Source: Robinsoniella peoriensis
GTDB lineage: Bacteria; Bacillota; Clostridia; Lachnospirales; Lachnospiraceae
DNA: 64,000 nt
Assembly: GCF_042680125.1 (NCBI RefSeq)
Contig: NZ_JBHTNY010000006.1
Strand: one strand, 5' to 3'
The notes beneath the pieces are model-generated. The model searched no databases, was not told the DNA's origin, and saw only the letters and a program-made list of their open reading frames with translations. Positions 34,643-43,132 of this stretch are shown here, piece by piece. The translations under genes were made by a program, and so were the position numbers. How positions within the stretch are numbered: position 1 is the stretch's first letter; each line of letters begins with the position of its first letter.

Positions 34643-36781
34643 ATGAATCAAGAATTATTAGATAAGAGAAAGAAAGTCATATACGATATGATTTGTGATA
34701 AACAATACATTCCGATGAAGATTAAAGAAATCGCGATCTTACTTCAGGTTACAAAAGAAGACCGCCCGGCGCTGGAACTGGTGCTGGAAGAGTTAATCCG
34801 GGAAGGAAAAATTGAAATATCCAAAAGGGGCAAATATAAAAAAGCAGAGGATACATCCCTTGTAGGGAAATTTATCGGACATCCAAAAGGATTTGGATTT
34901 GTAGAGATCGAAGGCAGGGAAGAAGATATTTTTATCCCGGAAACTGCAACCGAAGGAGCAGTACATCAGGATACAGTGCAGGTAGCGCTGGTTCCGGGAA
35001 AGAACGGGAAACGACAGGAGGGTGCCATTATTAAGATCCTGGAACATGGCATGAAGGAAGTAGTCGGAACCTATCAGCAGAGTAAAAATTTTGGCTTTGT
35101 CGTACCTGATAATTTAAAGCTGACCAAAGATATCTTTATCCCTATTGAGCGCTCAAAAGGGGCTGTGAACGGGCATAAGGTAGTTGCGGAAATCACAGAT
35201 TACGGCACAAAAACGAAAAATCCGGAAGGAAAAGTTAAAGAAATTATCGGGCATATCAATGATCCGGGAACGGATATCCTTTCCATCGTTTATGCCTACG
35301 AGCTGCCCCTTGATTTTCCGGAAAAAGTGATGAATCAGGCACAGCGCATGCCCGATGAAATCATAGATGGTGATATGGATGGCAGAAAAGATCTGCGTGA
35401 TTTGCAGACAGTAACCATTGACGGTGAAGATGCAAAAGATTTGGATGATGCCATTTCCCTTACAAAAGAAGGAAATATTTATCATCTGGGAGTTCATATA
35501 GCGGATGTAACCAATTATGTACAAGAGAACAGTGCATTAGACCGGGAAGCCTTAAAAAGAGGTACCAGCGTTTATCTGGTAGACCGGGTAATACCTATGC
35601 TTCCTCACAAATTGTCCAACGGTATCTGTTCCCTGAATCAGGGTGTAGACAGACTGGCACTGAGCTGTATCATGGATGTGGATGAAAAAGGAAACGTCAT
35701 CAGTCATGAAATAGCAGAAACTGTGATTAACGTAGACCGAAGAATGACTTATACCAGTGTAAAGAAAATCCTGACAGAGCAGGATGAAGAAGAACGCTTA
35801 GAATATGAATCACTGGTACCAATGTTTGAACTCATGCAGGAACTGGCAGGTCTATTGCGGGAGAAGAGAAAGCAGAGAGGTTCCATCGATTTTGACTTCC
35901 CCGAGACTAAGATTATTCTGGATGAAAAAGGAAAGCCCCAGGAAATCAAACCATACGACCGCAATATAGCCACTAAAATTATAGAAGATTTCATGCTGCT
36001 GGCAAATGAAACCGTAGCAGAAGACTATTACTGGCAGGAACTTCCCTTTGTATACCGTACCCATGACACACCGGATCCGGAAAAAATAGAAAAGCTGGCA
36101 TTGTTTATCAACAACTTCGGATATGGAATTAAAAACAGCAAAAATGATATCCATCCCAAAGAACTGCAAAAACTGCTGGCAAGAATCGAAGATTCGCCGG
36201 AAGAAGCCATGATCAGCAGATTAACTCTGCGTTCTATGAAACAGGCGAAATATACACCGGAATGTACCGGACATTTTGGTTTGGCAGCGCAGTACTACTG
36301 TCATTTCACGTCACCGATACGCCGCTATCCCGATCTTCAGATCCACCGTATCATCAAAGACAATCTTCGTGGCAGAATGAATAACGGCAGGATCAAACAT
36401 TACGATGGAATTCTGACCCAGGTTGCCGATCAGTCCAGTAAAATGGAACGCCGTGCGGATGAGGCAGAGCGGGAGACAGATAAGCTGAAAAAAGTGGAAT
36501 ATATGGAAGACCGTATAGGTCAGTGTTTCCAGGGTGTTATTTCCGGAATCACAAGCTGGGGTCTGTATGTAGAGCTGCCAAATACCATAGAGGGTATGGT
36601 TCATGTTACTCATATGTACGACGACCGCTATTATTATAAGGAAGAAACTTATGAAATGTTCGGTGTAGACACCGGTAAAATATATAAACTTGGACAGAAA
36701 TTAACCGTTAAGGTAATAGACTGCGACCGACAGAGCCGCACCATCGATTTTGAGATCGCAGAAGAAGGGGGAGAAAGTTAA
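34643..36781 (+). CDS. rnr: Ribonuclease R
   Basis: A 712-residue 3'-5' exoribonuclease. In order there are an N-terminal helix-turn-helix, two cold-shock domains (GHPKGFGFVEIEGREEDIF and NFGFVVPDNLKLTKDIFIP), the RNB catalytic domain with TIDGEDAKDLDDAISL holding the metal aspartates, and a C-terminal S1 domain (GVISGITSWGLYVELPNTIE). It degrades structured RNA and, with SmpB and tmRNA, defective messages. smpB starts at the next base after its stop, and ssrA is 2 kb downstream. Confidence 0.96.
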   Translation: MNQELLDKRKKVIYDMICDKQYIPMKIKEIAILLQVTKEDRPALELVLEELIREGKIEISKRGKYKKAEDTSLVGKFIGHPKGFGFVEIEGREEDIFIPETATEGAVHQDTVQVALVPGKNGKRQEGAIIKILEHGMKEVVGTYQQSKNFGFVVPDNLKLTKDIFIPIERSKGAVNGHKVVAEITDYGTKTKNPEGKVKEIIGHINDPGTDILSIVYAYELPLDFPEKVMNQAQRMPDEIIDGDMDGRKDLRDLQTVTIDGEDAKDLDDAISLTKEGNIYHLGVHIADVTNYVQENSALDREALKRGTSVYLVDRVIPMLPHKLSNGICSLNQGVDRLALSCIMDVDEKGNVISHEIAETVINVDRRMTYTSVKKILTEQDEEERLEYESLVPMFELMQELAGLLREKRKQRGSIDFDFPETKIILDEKGKPQEIKPYDRNIATKIIEDFMLLANETVAEDYYWQELPFVYRTHDTPDPEKIEKLALFINNFGYGIKNSKNDIHPKELQKLLARIEDSPEEAMISRLTLRSMKQAKYTPECTGHFGLAAQYYCHFTSPIRRYPDLQIHRIIKDNLRGRMNNGRIKHYDGILTQVADQSSKMERRADEAERETDKLKKVEYMEDRIGQCFQGVISGITSWGLYVELPNTIEGMVHVTHMYDDRYYYKEETYEMFGVDTGKIYKLGQKLTVKVIDCDRQSRTIDFEIAEEGGES

Positions 36782-37246
36782 GTGGGAGCACAATCCATTA
36801 AACTGATAGCAAATAATAAAAAAGCGTTTCATGATTATTTTATAGAAGATACCTATGAAGCAGGCATATCTCTGCATGGAACAGAAGTAAAATCCCTTCG
36901 CATGGGGAAATGCAGTATCAAAGAATCCTTCGTCCGCGTTGATCGCGGCGAAGTATTCATATATGGAATGCATATCAGTCCTTATGAGAAAGGAAACATT
37001 TTTAATAAAGATCCGCTGCGGGTGAAAAAGCTTTTATTACACCGCTTTGAAATCAACAAGCTGACCGGTAAAATGAAAGAAAAGGGATTTACACTGGTTC
37101 CGCTTAAGGTTTATTTTAAAGGAAGTCTGGTAAAGGTGGAAATCGGACTTGCCCGAGGTAAAAAACTCTATGATAAACGACAGGACATAGCAAAAAAAGA
37201 TCAGAGAAGAGAAGCAGAGAAGGAATTTAAGATCCGGAACCTGTAG
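36782..37246 (+). CDS. smpB: tmRNA-binding protein SmpB
   Basis: A 154-residue protein that binds tmRNA and brings it to stalled ribosomes. Family blocks are IANNKKAFHDYFIEDTYEAG, GTEVKSLRMGKCSIKES, HISPYEKGN and the basic tail beginning GLARGKKLYDKRQD. It starts with GTG directly behind the rnr stop, using a GGGGGAG site inside the end of rnr. The RNA partner ssrA lies about 1.5 kb downstream. Confidence 0.97.
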   Translation: MGAQSIKLIANNKKAFHDYFIEDTYEAGISLHGTEVKSLRMGKCSIKESFVRVDRGEVFIYGMHISPYEKGNIFNKDPLRVKKLLLHRFEINKLTGKMKEKGFTLVPLKVYFKGSLVKVEIGLARGKKLYDKRQDIAKKDQRREAEKEFKIRNL

Positions 37247-37275
37247 AAGCGATCACATAAAATTTGTTTAGTACC

Positions 37276-37341
37276 AGAAAAGAGCCAGAAAAGAACCCAA
37301 CAAGAGCCAAGAAAGAGCCAAATAAGAGCCAAATAAGAGCG
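37276..37341 (+). repeat. Six tandem 11-base units
   Basis: Six consecutive units of exactly 11 bases, starting at 37276, 37287, 37298, 37309, 37320 and 37331, follow the consensus AAAAAAGAGCC; the last two differ only at the final base. The array fills most of the gap between smpB and the next small gene. Confidence 0.85.
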
Positions 37342-37360
37342 TATGCAGGAGGAAATCGGT

Positions 37361-37594
37361 ATGGTACCCACATCAAAAGAAGACTTGACAAAACTGGTAA
37401 CCCAGGCTACTTTAGAAACTTATGAAGAATTATCACCTCAGCTGATCGTACTGCTGGATCAGGTGAAACACAATGATCAGTTAACAGAATCCCAGAAAAA
37501 TGACGAGATCATGCTGAACATGATGGGTTATGTTAAATCCTGTACCAATGAAATCATCATTGAAGTATTATCAGAAATTCTCGGACTGGATTAA
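37361..37594 (+). CDS. Small unknown helical protein
   Basis: A 77-residue soluble, acidic, helical protein (LTKLVTQATLETYEELSPQL, then LLDQVKHNDQLTESQ, then a hydrophobic C-terminus ending EVLSEILGLD). No family recognised. The ATG at 37361 has AGGAGG 8 bases upstream; an ATG at 37343 overlaps that site. It follows the 11-base repeat array behind smpB. Confidence 0.65.
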   Translation: MVPTSKEDLTKLVTQATLETYEELSPQLIVLLDQVKHNDQLTESQKNDEIMLNMMGYVKSCTNEIIIEVLSEILGLD

Positions 37595-37665
37595 TGAAAA
37601 TATATTTTTCGATTAAAGGTTTTGAAATGTAATGAAATATATTGGAAATATATTTTCTAATTTAA

Positions 37666-37712
37666 TTGACAAAATATAGAAATAGTGCTATATTAAAATA
37701 GTAATAGTTACT
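37666..37712 (+). promoter_or_regulatory. Promoter and operator-like dyad for rubrerythrin
   Basis: TTGACA (37666-37671), 17 bases, TATATT (37689-37694) is a near-consensus promoter. A palindrome AGTAA-TAG-TTACT (37700-37712) covers the probable transcription start and may bind a repressor such as a peroxide sensor; it is not a clear PerR box. Confidence 0.7.
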
Positions 37713-37744
37713 GATATTAAAAAATACAAAGGAGGATTTTACAC

Positions 37745-38281
37745 ATGGAATTAAAAGGATCAAGAACAGAAGCGAACTTACAGGCAGCATTTGCAGGTGA
37801 AAGCCAGGCAAGGAACAAATATACATATTATGCAAGCAAGGCAAAAAAAGAAGGATATGTTCAGATCTCAAATCTCTTCTTAGAGACAGCAGATAACGAA
37901 AAAGAACATGCAAAAATGTGGTTTAAATTATTACATGACGGTATGCCGGATACCCTTACAAATTTAAAAGATGCTGCAGAAGGCGAAAACTATGAATGGA
38001 CTGACATGTATGCAACCTTTGCAAAAGAAGCAAAAGAAGAAGGTTTTGATCAGATTGCATACTGGTTTGTAGAAGTTGCAAAAATCGAAAAAGAGCATGA
38101 AGAAAGATATCGTAAATTGTTAGCAAATATCGAAGAAGGCAAAGTATTCATTAAAGGTGAAGAAGTAGCTTGGCAGTGTTCCAACTGTGGACATATCCAC
38201 TATGGTACAGATGCTCCGGAAGTATGTCCGGTATGTTCTCATCCACAAGCTTATTTCCAGATCCAGGCTAAAAACTTCTAA
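37745..38281 (+). CDS. rbr: Rubrerythrin
   Basis: A 178-residue peroxide-reducing protein of anaerobes. The N-terminal four-helix domain has the di-iron glutamates in AAFAGESQARNKYTYY and ETADNEKEHAKMWF, repeated as FVEVAKIEKEHEERY. The C-terminal rubredoxin domain has two cysteine pairs, CSNCGHI and CPVCSHP. It reduces hydrogen peroxide with NADH-derived electrons in the cytoplasm. It has its own strong promoter and AAGGAGG. Confidence 0.96.
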   Translation: MELKGSRTEANLQAAFAGESQARNKYTYYASKAKKEGYVQISNLFLETADNEKEHAKMWFKLLHDGMPDTLTNLKDAAEGENYEWTDMYATFAKEAKEEGFDQIAYWFVEVAKIEKEHEERYRKLLANIEEGKVFIKGEEVAWQCSNCGHIHYGTDAPEVCPVCSHPQAYFQIQAKNF

Positions 38282-38404
38282 AAATCATTACATAAATTTT
38301 ATTAAGAATAAAACGGGTAAATCTGTGTGCATATATAATAGGAAGAAATAAGTTATCGGAATGATAATTAGTGTGCAGCGGATATGAGTTGGAATATATT
38401 TAAA

Positions 38405-38416
38405 TATAATGGAACA
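38405..38416 (+). repeat. First copy of a repeated -10 sequence
   Basis: TATAATGGAACA occurs here and again at 38635-38646, where it is the -10 region of the ssrA promoter. The gap 38282-38611 otherwise holds no gene and is very AT-rich, apart from the hairpin at 38521-38559. Confidence 0.5.
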
Positions 38417-38520
38417 CAGTAAAATAGCGTAACGAAATAAATGAACGAAACGTGATATAACATATTGTAACGTGAGATATATAGTAATTAAAGATATGGA
38501 ATAGATATCGAAATAATGTT

Positions 38521-38559
38521 GAAAATGCTGCGTGATAAATATTTAAGCGCAGCATTTTC
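38521..38559 (+). terminator. Hairpin upstream of ssrA
   Basis: GAAAATGCTGCG (38521-38532) and CGCAGCATTTTC (38548-38559) are perfect 12-base arms around a 15-base loop. It may terminate rubrerythrin read-through ahead of ssrA. No long T-run follows. Confidence 0.6.
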
Positions 38560-38611
38560 GCATATAGATAAAGGTTTACATAATATGTTAATGCAAAATA
38601 TCTGAATAACC

Positions 38612-38640
38612 TTGACATTCCTAACAATATCAACTATAAT
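38612..38640 (+). promoter_or_regulatory. Consensus promoter for ssrA
   Basis: TTGACA (38612-38617), exactly 17 bases, TATAAT (38635-38640): perfect consensus, fitting an abundant stable RNA. The mature RNA begins about 70 bases after the expected start, so the precursor is trimmed at its 5' end. Confidence 0.88.
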
Positions 38641-38716
38641 GGAACAACTGAGAAACATAAATTTTAATTTATATTTCTAAAATGCAAACGTCTGCAAAAC
38701 CAAATACACCTGATCA

Positions 38717-39064
38717 GGGGTTGTACTGGTTTCGACGGGGGTTTTGCAATTGGAGAAGCCATCCGTGGGCCGGGACCACGCAGCAAACCGGACAAAAAAT
38801 ATAAACGCAGACGATAATTATTCGTTAGCAGCAGCCTAATGCTGCTTGTCGGCCTTGGGTCACTCACAGCTTAAGTCACCGGCATCAAATAATGTGAGGC
38901 ACTTTGTTTCCAAAGCTTTGAGGGAATAAAAGAACTTATGAAGCTACTAAAGTCTGCAGCTTGTCATTAAGCGGCAGATAGAGGGAATGTTAAATTAATG
39001 ACTGTGATGGGAGATGCTTCAATGAATAGGCTTTCGGACAGGGGTTCGATTCCCCTCAGCTCCA
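38717..39064 (+). ncRNA. ssrA: Transfer-messenger RNA
   Basis: The 5' end GGGGTTG (38717-38723) pairs with CAGCTCC (39057-39063) as the acceptor stem, and GGTTCGATTCCCC near 39043 is the T arm. The typical TTTCGACGGGG follows the 5' end. The tag frame begins with GCA at 38807 and stops at TAA 38837-38839, encoding ADDNYSLAAA, close to the C. difficile tag. The terminal CCA is not encoded after discriminator A39064. It rescues ribosomes stalled on broken messages, together with SmpB. Confidence 0.95.
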
Positions 39065-39074
39065 TCTATAAAAT

Positions 39075-39116
39075 GCTATAGGTTCTGAACGATAACAGAG
39101 GCTATAGCTTTTTTTT
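39075..39116 (+). terminator. Terminator after ssrA
   Basis: GCTATAG (39075-39081) pairs with CTATAGC (39102-39108), followed by eight T (39109-39116). Confidence 0.85.
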
Positions 39117-39178
39117 GTGTAAAAACCCACTATTCTGGTATGAATTACATATGTTTCTCATAATTCCGGTTGCACATT

Positions 39179-39200
39179 ATTGTATAAAAATTTATACAAT
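39179..39200. promoter_or_regulatory. Long perfect palindrome, probable operator
   Basis: ATTGTATAAA (39179-39188), AA, TTTATACAAT (39191-39200) is a perfect inverted repeat of 10-base arms. It lies 61 bases upstream of the -35 of the Ig-like surface protein promoter. Its form is that of a regulator-binding site. Confidence 0.5.
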
Positions 39201-39261
39201 TGCAAATAAGGGAAATGTAACAAACAACCACGTTTATGACATAAATGACAATTGGCGGGGA

Positions 39262-39290
39262 TTGACATATTCACCAAAAAGTAGGATAAT
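39262..39290 (+). promoter_or_regulatory. Promoter for the Ig-like surface protein
   Basis: TTGACA (39262-39267), 17 bases, GATAAT (39285-39290), about 70 bases before the start codon. Confidence 0.7.
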
Positions 39291-39359
39291 AACTCTGTAG
39301 TTGGAGAACGAGCATCCGACAAAATATGCCAAGGCAAAAAATTATAAGGAGGTAGTGTT

Positions 39360-41378
39360 ATGAAACGAATCACGAAAAGCATCATGGTGATTATGGTTAT
39401 GTCGTTGTTCTTCGGATTAACTGCGAATGCTGCTGTTAAGAGCGTAACAATTACTAAACCGACCAAAGAGTCAAGCGCAGTTGTTTGGTTGACAAAGAAA
39501 GGTTCTACGATAGTAGATCTGAAGACCAGAGTTTCTGTGACGGATAATAGCAGCAAGGCTGTGACTTATAAGTCCAGCAAGAGTTCTATTGCTTCTGTTG
39601 ATGATAAGGGTCGTGTTACCTGTAAAAAACCGGGTCAGGCCATAATTACAGTGACTTCAAAAGCTGATAAAACAAAGTCAGATACGATTACGCTGAATGT
39701 AAGACAAAAAGTTAAATCAGTGTCTGCTGACTCTAAAATCAGTTTATATGTTGGAAAGAAAAAAGCTATCAATCCTACATATTCACCGAAAAAAGCAGTT
39801 TTTGATCGCTGGGGATTCCTTAAGTATGATAAGGATATCATTAGTATTGACAAAAATGGTGTGATAACAGGTAAAAAAGCAGGAACAACTACAGTAATTG
39901 TAAAGGCTTACGATGGCTTTAGAAATGGTGTTGATACATCTAAAAAAATTACTGTAACTGTTAAACCGCGTTATGTATCATCTATTATCCCTGAAGCAAA
40001 AACTGTAAAGATGGGAGTAGGTGGAAAACTTCTGTTAAGTCCTAAGGTATCACCTTCAAGTGCTACAAACAAAGACCTTTCCTTTAAGACTGACAGACCT
40101 GATGTAGCAACCGTTAGCAGTAATGATATTGTAACTGCACATCGTAAAGGTACAGCTTATATCACAATTACAGCTAAAGATGGAAGCAAAAAAAGTACGA
40201 AAGTTAAGATCGAAGTAGGTAAAACAGTAAATGTTAAAAATGTTGACCTAAAAGCTACCAGAAGTACTTTAACAGCTGGTGGAGCAAGAACAAAATTAAA
40301 TGCTGTAATTACACCATCTGACGGTACTGTAAGAACAACATCTTACAAAACAAGTAACAAGGCAGTTGCTATTGTTGAAAAAACCAGTAAAGGTGCATTC
40401 ATGGTTAAACCAGTAGGACCTGGTACGGCAACTATTACTGTAAAATTGACAGATGGAAATAAAAATGTAGTTACTGACACTGTTACTATCAAAGTTGTTC
40501 AGCCAGTAACAGGAGTTACGCTCAATACTTCTAATTTAGTACTTTCTACTGACGATGCTTTTGGTGACACCACAGCTCAGTTAACAGCTAATGTACTTCC
40601 TGAAAATGCAAGCAACAAATCTGTTACATTTGTATCCAGTAACCCAAGCGTTGCGACAGTTTCTTCTACAGGTTATGTAATTGCTAAAACAGCAGGTACA
40701 ACAAAAATTACAGTTACAACAGCAGATGGTAAGAAAACAGCAGCTGTAGATGTAAAAGTAAATGGCGTTACAATTAACAAATTGGCAGTTAAGAAAAATC
40801 TTAGTACAAGTAATACAATCGAACTGTTTGTAAATGGAAAGATGTCCTGGGATCCAAATAAAACAGATGAGATCAGAGCAACATTAAACAGATTTGTTGG
40901 TGATCTTGTTACTGTAGCAGGAAGTAATTTCCCGAATATTGCAAAAGATTTTAATGTTCAGATGAATGGACAGACCTACCATGTTACATTAGGAAAAGAT
41001 GGATTTACATTTATGAAAGGGGATCAGGATATGTTCCCTAGTTTAAATGGTAAACAATTTGGTGTTGTGAAACTAACTTTCGCTCGTGGTTTGAGTTCAC
41101 AAGAAATCCAGAAACTTCTTGATGGAATAGGTACAGGACTTGCAGCTTTAGGTAACAAAGAATACAAATTTGATAGTGGATTAAAGGTTGAAAGAGGTGG
41201 AAAAACATATAATGTTACTGACATCTCTGCAAAAAACAGTCAGGTAGTATTTAATATGAATGGAAGCAAAGTTGCCATTACTAAAAATGTTGCTGGAGAA
41301 TTAGTAATTAAAAATTCACCAGAAGCAGCTAATGCAATTTATGAAGTATTCAGAAATTACCTTGTAGTAGTACAATAA
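39360..41378 (+). CDS. Secreted protein with five Ig-like (BIG2) repeats
   Basis: A 672-residue exported protein. The signal peptide is residues 1-24, with cleavage expected after ANA. Five bacterial Ig-like repeats follow at about 25-115, 118-203, 208-287, 293-380 and 383-468; each has the patterns SSKSSIASVDDKGRVT or SSNPSVATVSSTGYVIA and an AGTTTVIV-type strand. The last 200 residues form a separate domain (WDPNKTDEIRATLNRFVGDL, then LDGIGTGLAALGNKEYKF) that I do not recognise. There is no LPxTG anchor. It stands directly upstream of the polysaccharide genes under its own promoter; adhesion or matrix binding is inferred. Confidence 0.85.
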   Translation: MKRITKSIMVIMVMSLFFGLTANAAVKSVTITKPTKESSAVVWLTKKGSTIVDLKTRVSVTDNSSKAVTYKSSKSSIASVDDKGRVTCKKPGQAIITVTSKADKTKSDTITLNVRQKVKSVSADSKISLYVGKKKAINPTYSPKKAVFDRWGFLKYDKDIISIDKNGVITGKKAGTTTVIVKAYDGFRNGVDTSKKITVTVKPRYVSSIIPEAKTVKMGVGGKLLLSPKVSPSSATNKDLSFKTDRPDVATVSSNDIVTAHRKGTAYITITAKDGSKKSTKVKIEVGKTVNVKNVDLKATRSTLTAGGARTKLNAVITPSDGTVRTTSYKTSNKAVAIVEKTSKGAFMVKPVGPGTATITVKLTDGNKNVVTDTVTIKVVQPVTGVTLNTSNLVLSTDDAFGDTTAQLTANVLPENASNKSVTFVSSNPSVATVSSTGYVIAKTAGTTKITVTTADGKKTAAVDVKVNGVTINKLAVKKNLSTSNTIELFVNGKMSWDPNKTDEIRATLNRFVGDLVTVAGSNFPNIAKDFNVQMNGQTYHVTLGKDGFTFMKGDQDMFPSLNGKQFGVVKLTFARGLSSQEIQKLLDGIGTGLAALGNKEYKFDSGLKVERGGKTYNVTDISAKNSQVVFNMNGSKVAITKNVAGELVIKNSPEAANAIYEVFRNYLVVVQ

Positions 41379-41409
41379 CAAATATCAGTTGATATTTTAA
41401 ACCAAAGTT

Positions 41410-41448
41410 AGAAGGCAGAGGTGCCTGAAAATGGTGCCTCTGCCTTCT
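41410..41448 (+). terminator. Hairpin between the Ig-like protein and the EPS genes
   Basis: AGAAGGCAGAGG (41410-41421) pairs perfectly with CCTCTGCCTTCT (41437-41448). Without a T-run it may only partly stop transcription into the EPS genes, for which I see no clear separate promoter. Confidence 0.6.
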
Positions 41449-41502
41449 ACCTGAAATAGGATTGGCAGGAAAAGTTATCCAGGACAGACGGAGGAACCTT
41501 AA

Positions 41503-43116
41503 ATGAAAAAGTGGAAAACCCCCATTATATTTGCACCCATACTACTATCGGCAGCAATGACGATGACAGTATACGCTGGTGACATAAATGGACCGGAATC
41601 GAGTATCATAGGAGCGGCAAGCGGGACATTTACCTATAATGGAAGAACATATGTGGCAGGAAGCGAATATCTTGGAATGCTGCAGGCGAAGCTGGCCGAA
41701 GATGGGGTAGACTTGACACAGGCGCAGGCTGACGAATTAATAGGGCAGATGTATGCTTCTGTGGGCAGCGGAGTGAATCAGGGATATCTGGTTCCAACGG
41801 ATGGAGGAGATTCGGGAACGGGACAGCCTTCAACAGAACCTGATACATCAGGAAGCGATAACGACAATGGAAACGGTTCGGGAACAGGCGATAAGAAGAA
41901 ACCGAATAATAAGAATGATAAAGATAAGACGGATACAGACAAACCGGGAAGTGACACAAATGAAGGCGGAGCAAATGCAGCGGGCGATGGAAAAGACAAT
42001 TCAAATTCAGATCCATCAGATAAAAATGTATCTGCATCTATAAATTCAGATGATAGTAAAGGCGATAGAGATAGCAAAGATTCCAAAGATGCATCGAATA
42101 AAAGTCAAAAAGAAACAGATATAGCAGATAAAAAGAAAAAACCTGAACTCTTGGATGATAATGTATACACAGATACATCTAAAGAAGAGCAGGATTACAT
42201 AGATTCATTAATTAAGAATGCAGAAGGGACAAAAGGTCTTACCGAAAAAAATGATCCATCTGCAATTAACAAAGAAAATAAAGGAAACAGCTTAACCAGC
42301 ATCCTTGCAAATAAAGGTCCTGTAGCAGCGATTGGTGTATTGATAGTCTTGGGTATCATTGTCGTAATACTGGCAATACGCAAGATTCGCAGAAGCGTAA
42401 AAGGATCTAAAATAGACGTAACAAATTACATAGACATGCATAGCCACATTTTACCAGGTGTAGATGATGGTTCGAAAGATATGGAAACGACAATGAAAAT
42501 GGTAGACATTGCGTACCAGCAGGGAACACGTAAAATGATTGCAACCCCGCATTACCATATCGGACATCATAAAAAAAGTAAAGTAGAGTTAGAAGAAATT
42601 TTACAAAATACTCAAAATAGGATCCATGAAAAATACCCTGATTTTGATCTATACTTAGGAAACGAGTTATTCTGTTCAGATGGAATCATCAGAAGAGTAG
42701 AAGAGGGAAAGGCATTAACCCTGGCGGGCAGCCGCTATGTACTGGTAGAATTCAGGACAGATGAATCCTATCGTAAGATTTATGAAGCGGCAGCAGGATT
42801 TTTACGTGCAAGATATATTCCAATCATTGCCCACGTAGAGCGTTATAAAAATGTAATGGATAATCCCCAGAATTTAAAAGAACTGAAAAACGCAGGGGCA
42901 TTACTTCAAATGAATCATGCAAGTGTGAAAAGGCACTTGAAATTGATAAAAAATGGCGATATTGATTTCCTGGCAACAGATTGCCATGATGCAGGTCACC
43001 GCACTCCGGAAATCAAAGAGTCATTGCAGCATCTGGGAACCATCTGCGATTCTGCGCAGATTAAAAAAATGTTAGTAGACAATCCAGAATGCATTTTACA
43101 AAATAAATACATTTAG
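41503..43116 (+). CDS. Exported domain fused to CpsB-like tyrosine phosphatase
   Basis: A 537-residue protein with unusual architecture. Residues 1-25 are a signal sequence (cleavage near VYA). A small domain at 26-98 follows (GTFTYNGRTYVAGSEYLG, then AQADELIGQMYASVGSG), then a low-complexity Asp/Ser/Lys/Asn linker at about 99-260, a membrane helix at 273-293 and a PHP phosphatase domain at 309-537. The phosphatase has DMHSHILPGVDDGSKD (311-326), ATPHYHIGHH (347-356), AHVERY (443-448) and ATDCHD (491-496), as in CpsB/YwqE enzymes that dephosphorylate CpsD kinases. Usual CpsB is cytoplasmic and about 250 residues long. The genes for its expected partners, CpsC and CpsD, follow directly. Confidence 0.85.
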   Translation: MKKWKTPIIFAPILLSAAMTMTVYAGDINGPESSIIGAASGTFTYNGRTYVAGSEYLGMLQAKLAEDGVDLTQAQADELIGQMYASVGSGVNQGYLVPTDGGDSGTGQPSTEPDTSGSDNDNGNGSGTGDKKKPNNKNDKDKTDTDKPGSDTNEGGANAAGDGKDNSNSDPSDKNVSASINSDDSKGDRDSKDSKDASNKSQKETDIADKKKKPELLDDNVYTDTSKEEQDYIDSLIKNAEGTKGLTEKNDPSAINKENKGNSLTSILANKGPVAAIGVLIVLGIIVVILAIRKIRRSVKGSKIDVTNYIDMHSHILPGVDDGSKDMETTMKMVDIAYQQGTRKMIATPHYHIGHHKKSKVELEEILQNTQNRIHEKYPDFDLYLGNELFCSDGIIRRVEEGKALTLAGSRYVLVEFRTDESYRKIYEAAAGFLRARYIPIIAHVERYKNVMDNPQNLKELKNAGALLQMNHASVKRHLKLIKNGDIDFLATDCHDAGHRTPEIKESLQHLGTICDSAQIKKMLVDNPECILQNKYI

Positions 43117-43132
43117 AGAAAGGTAATTACGA

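Noticed and set aside
37276..37341. Possible CRISPR array
   Set aside because: Units are 11 bases without spacers, so it is a simple tandem repeat. No cas gene is in the window.
41630..42086. Two overlapping minus-strand frames of 102-135 codons
   Set aside because: Shadows of the low-complexity linker of the CpsB fusion protein.
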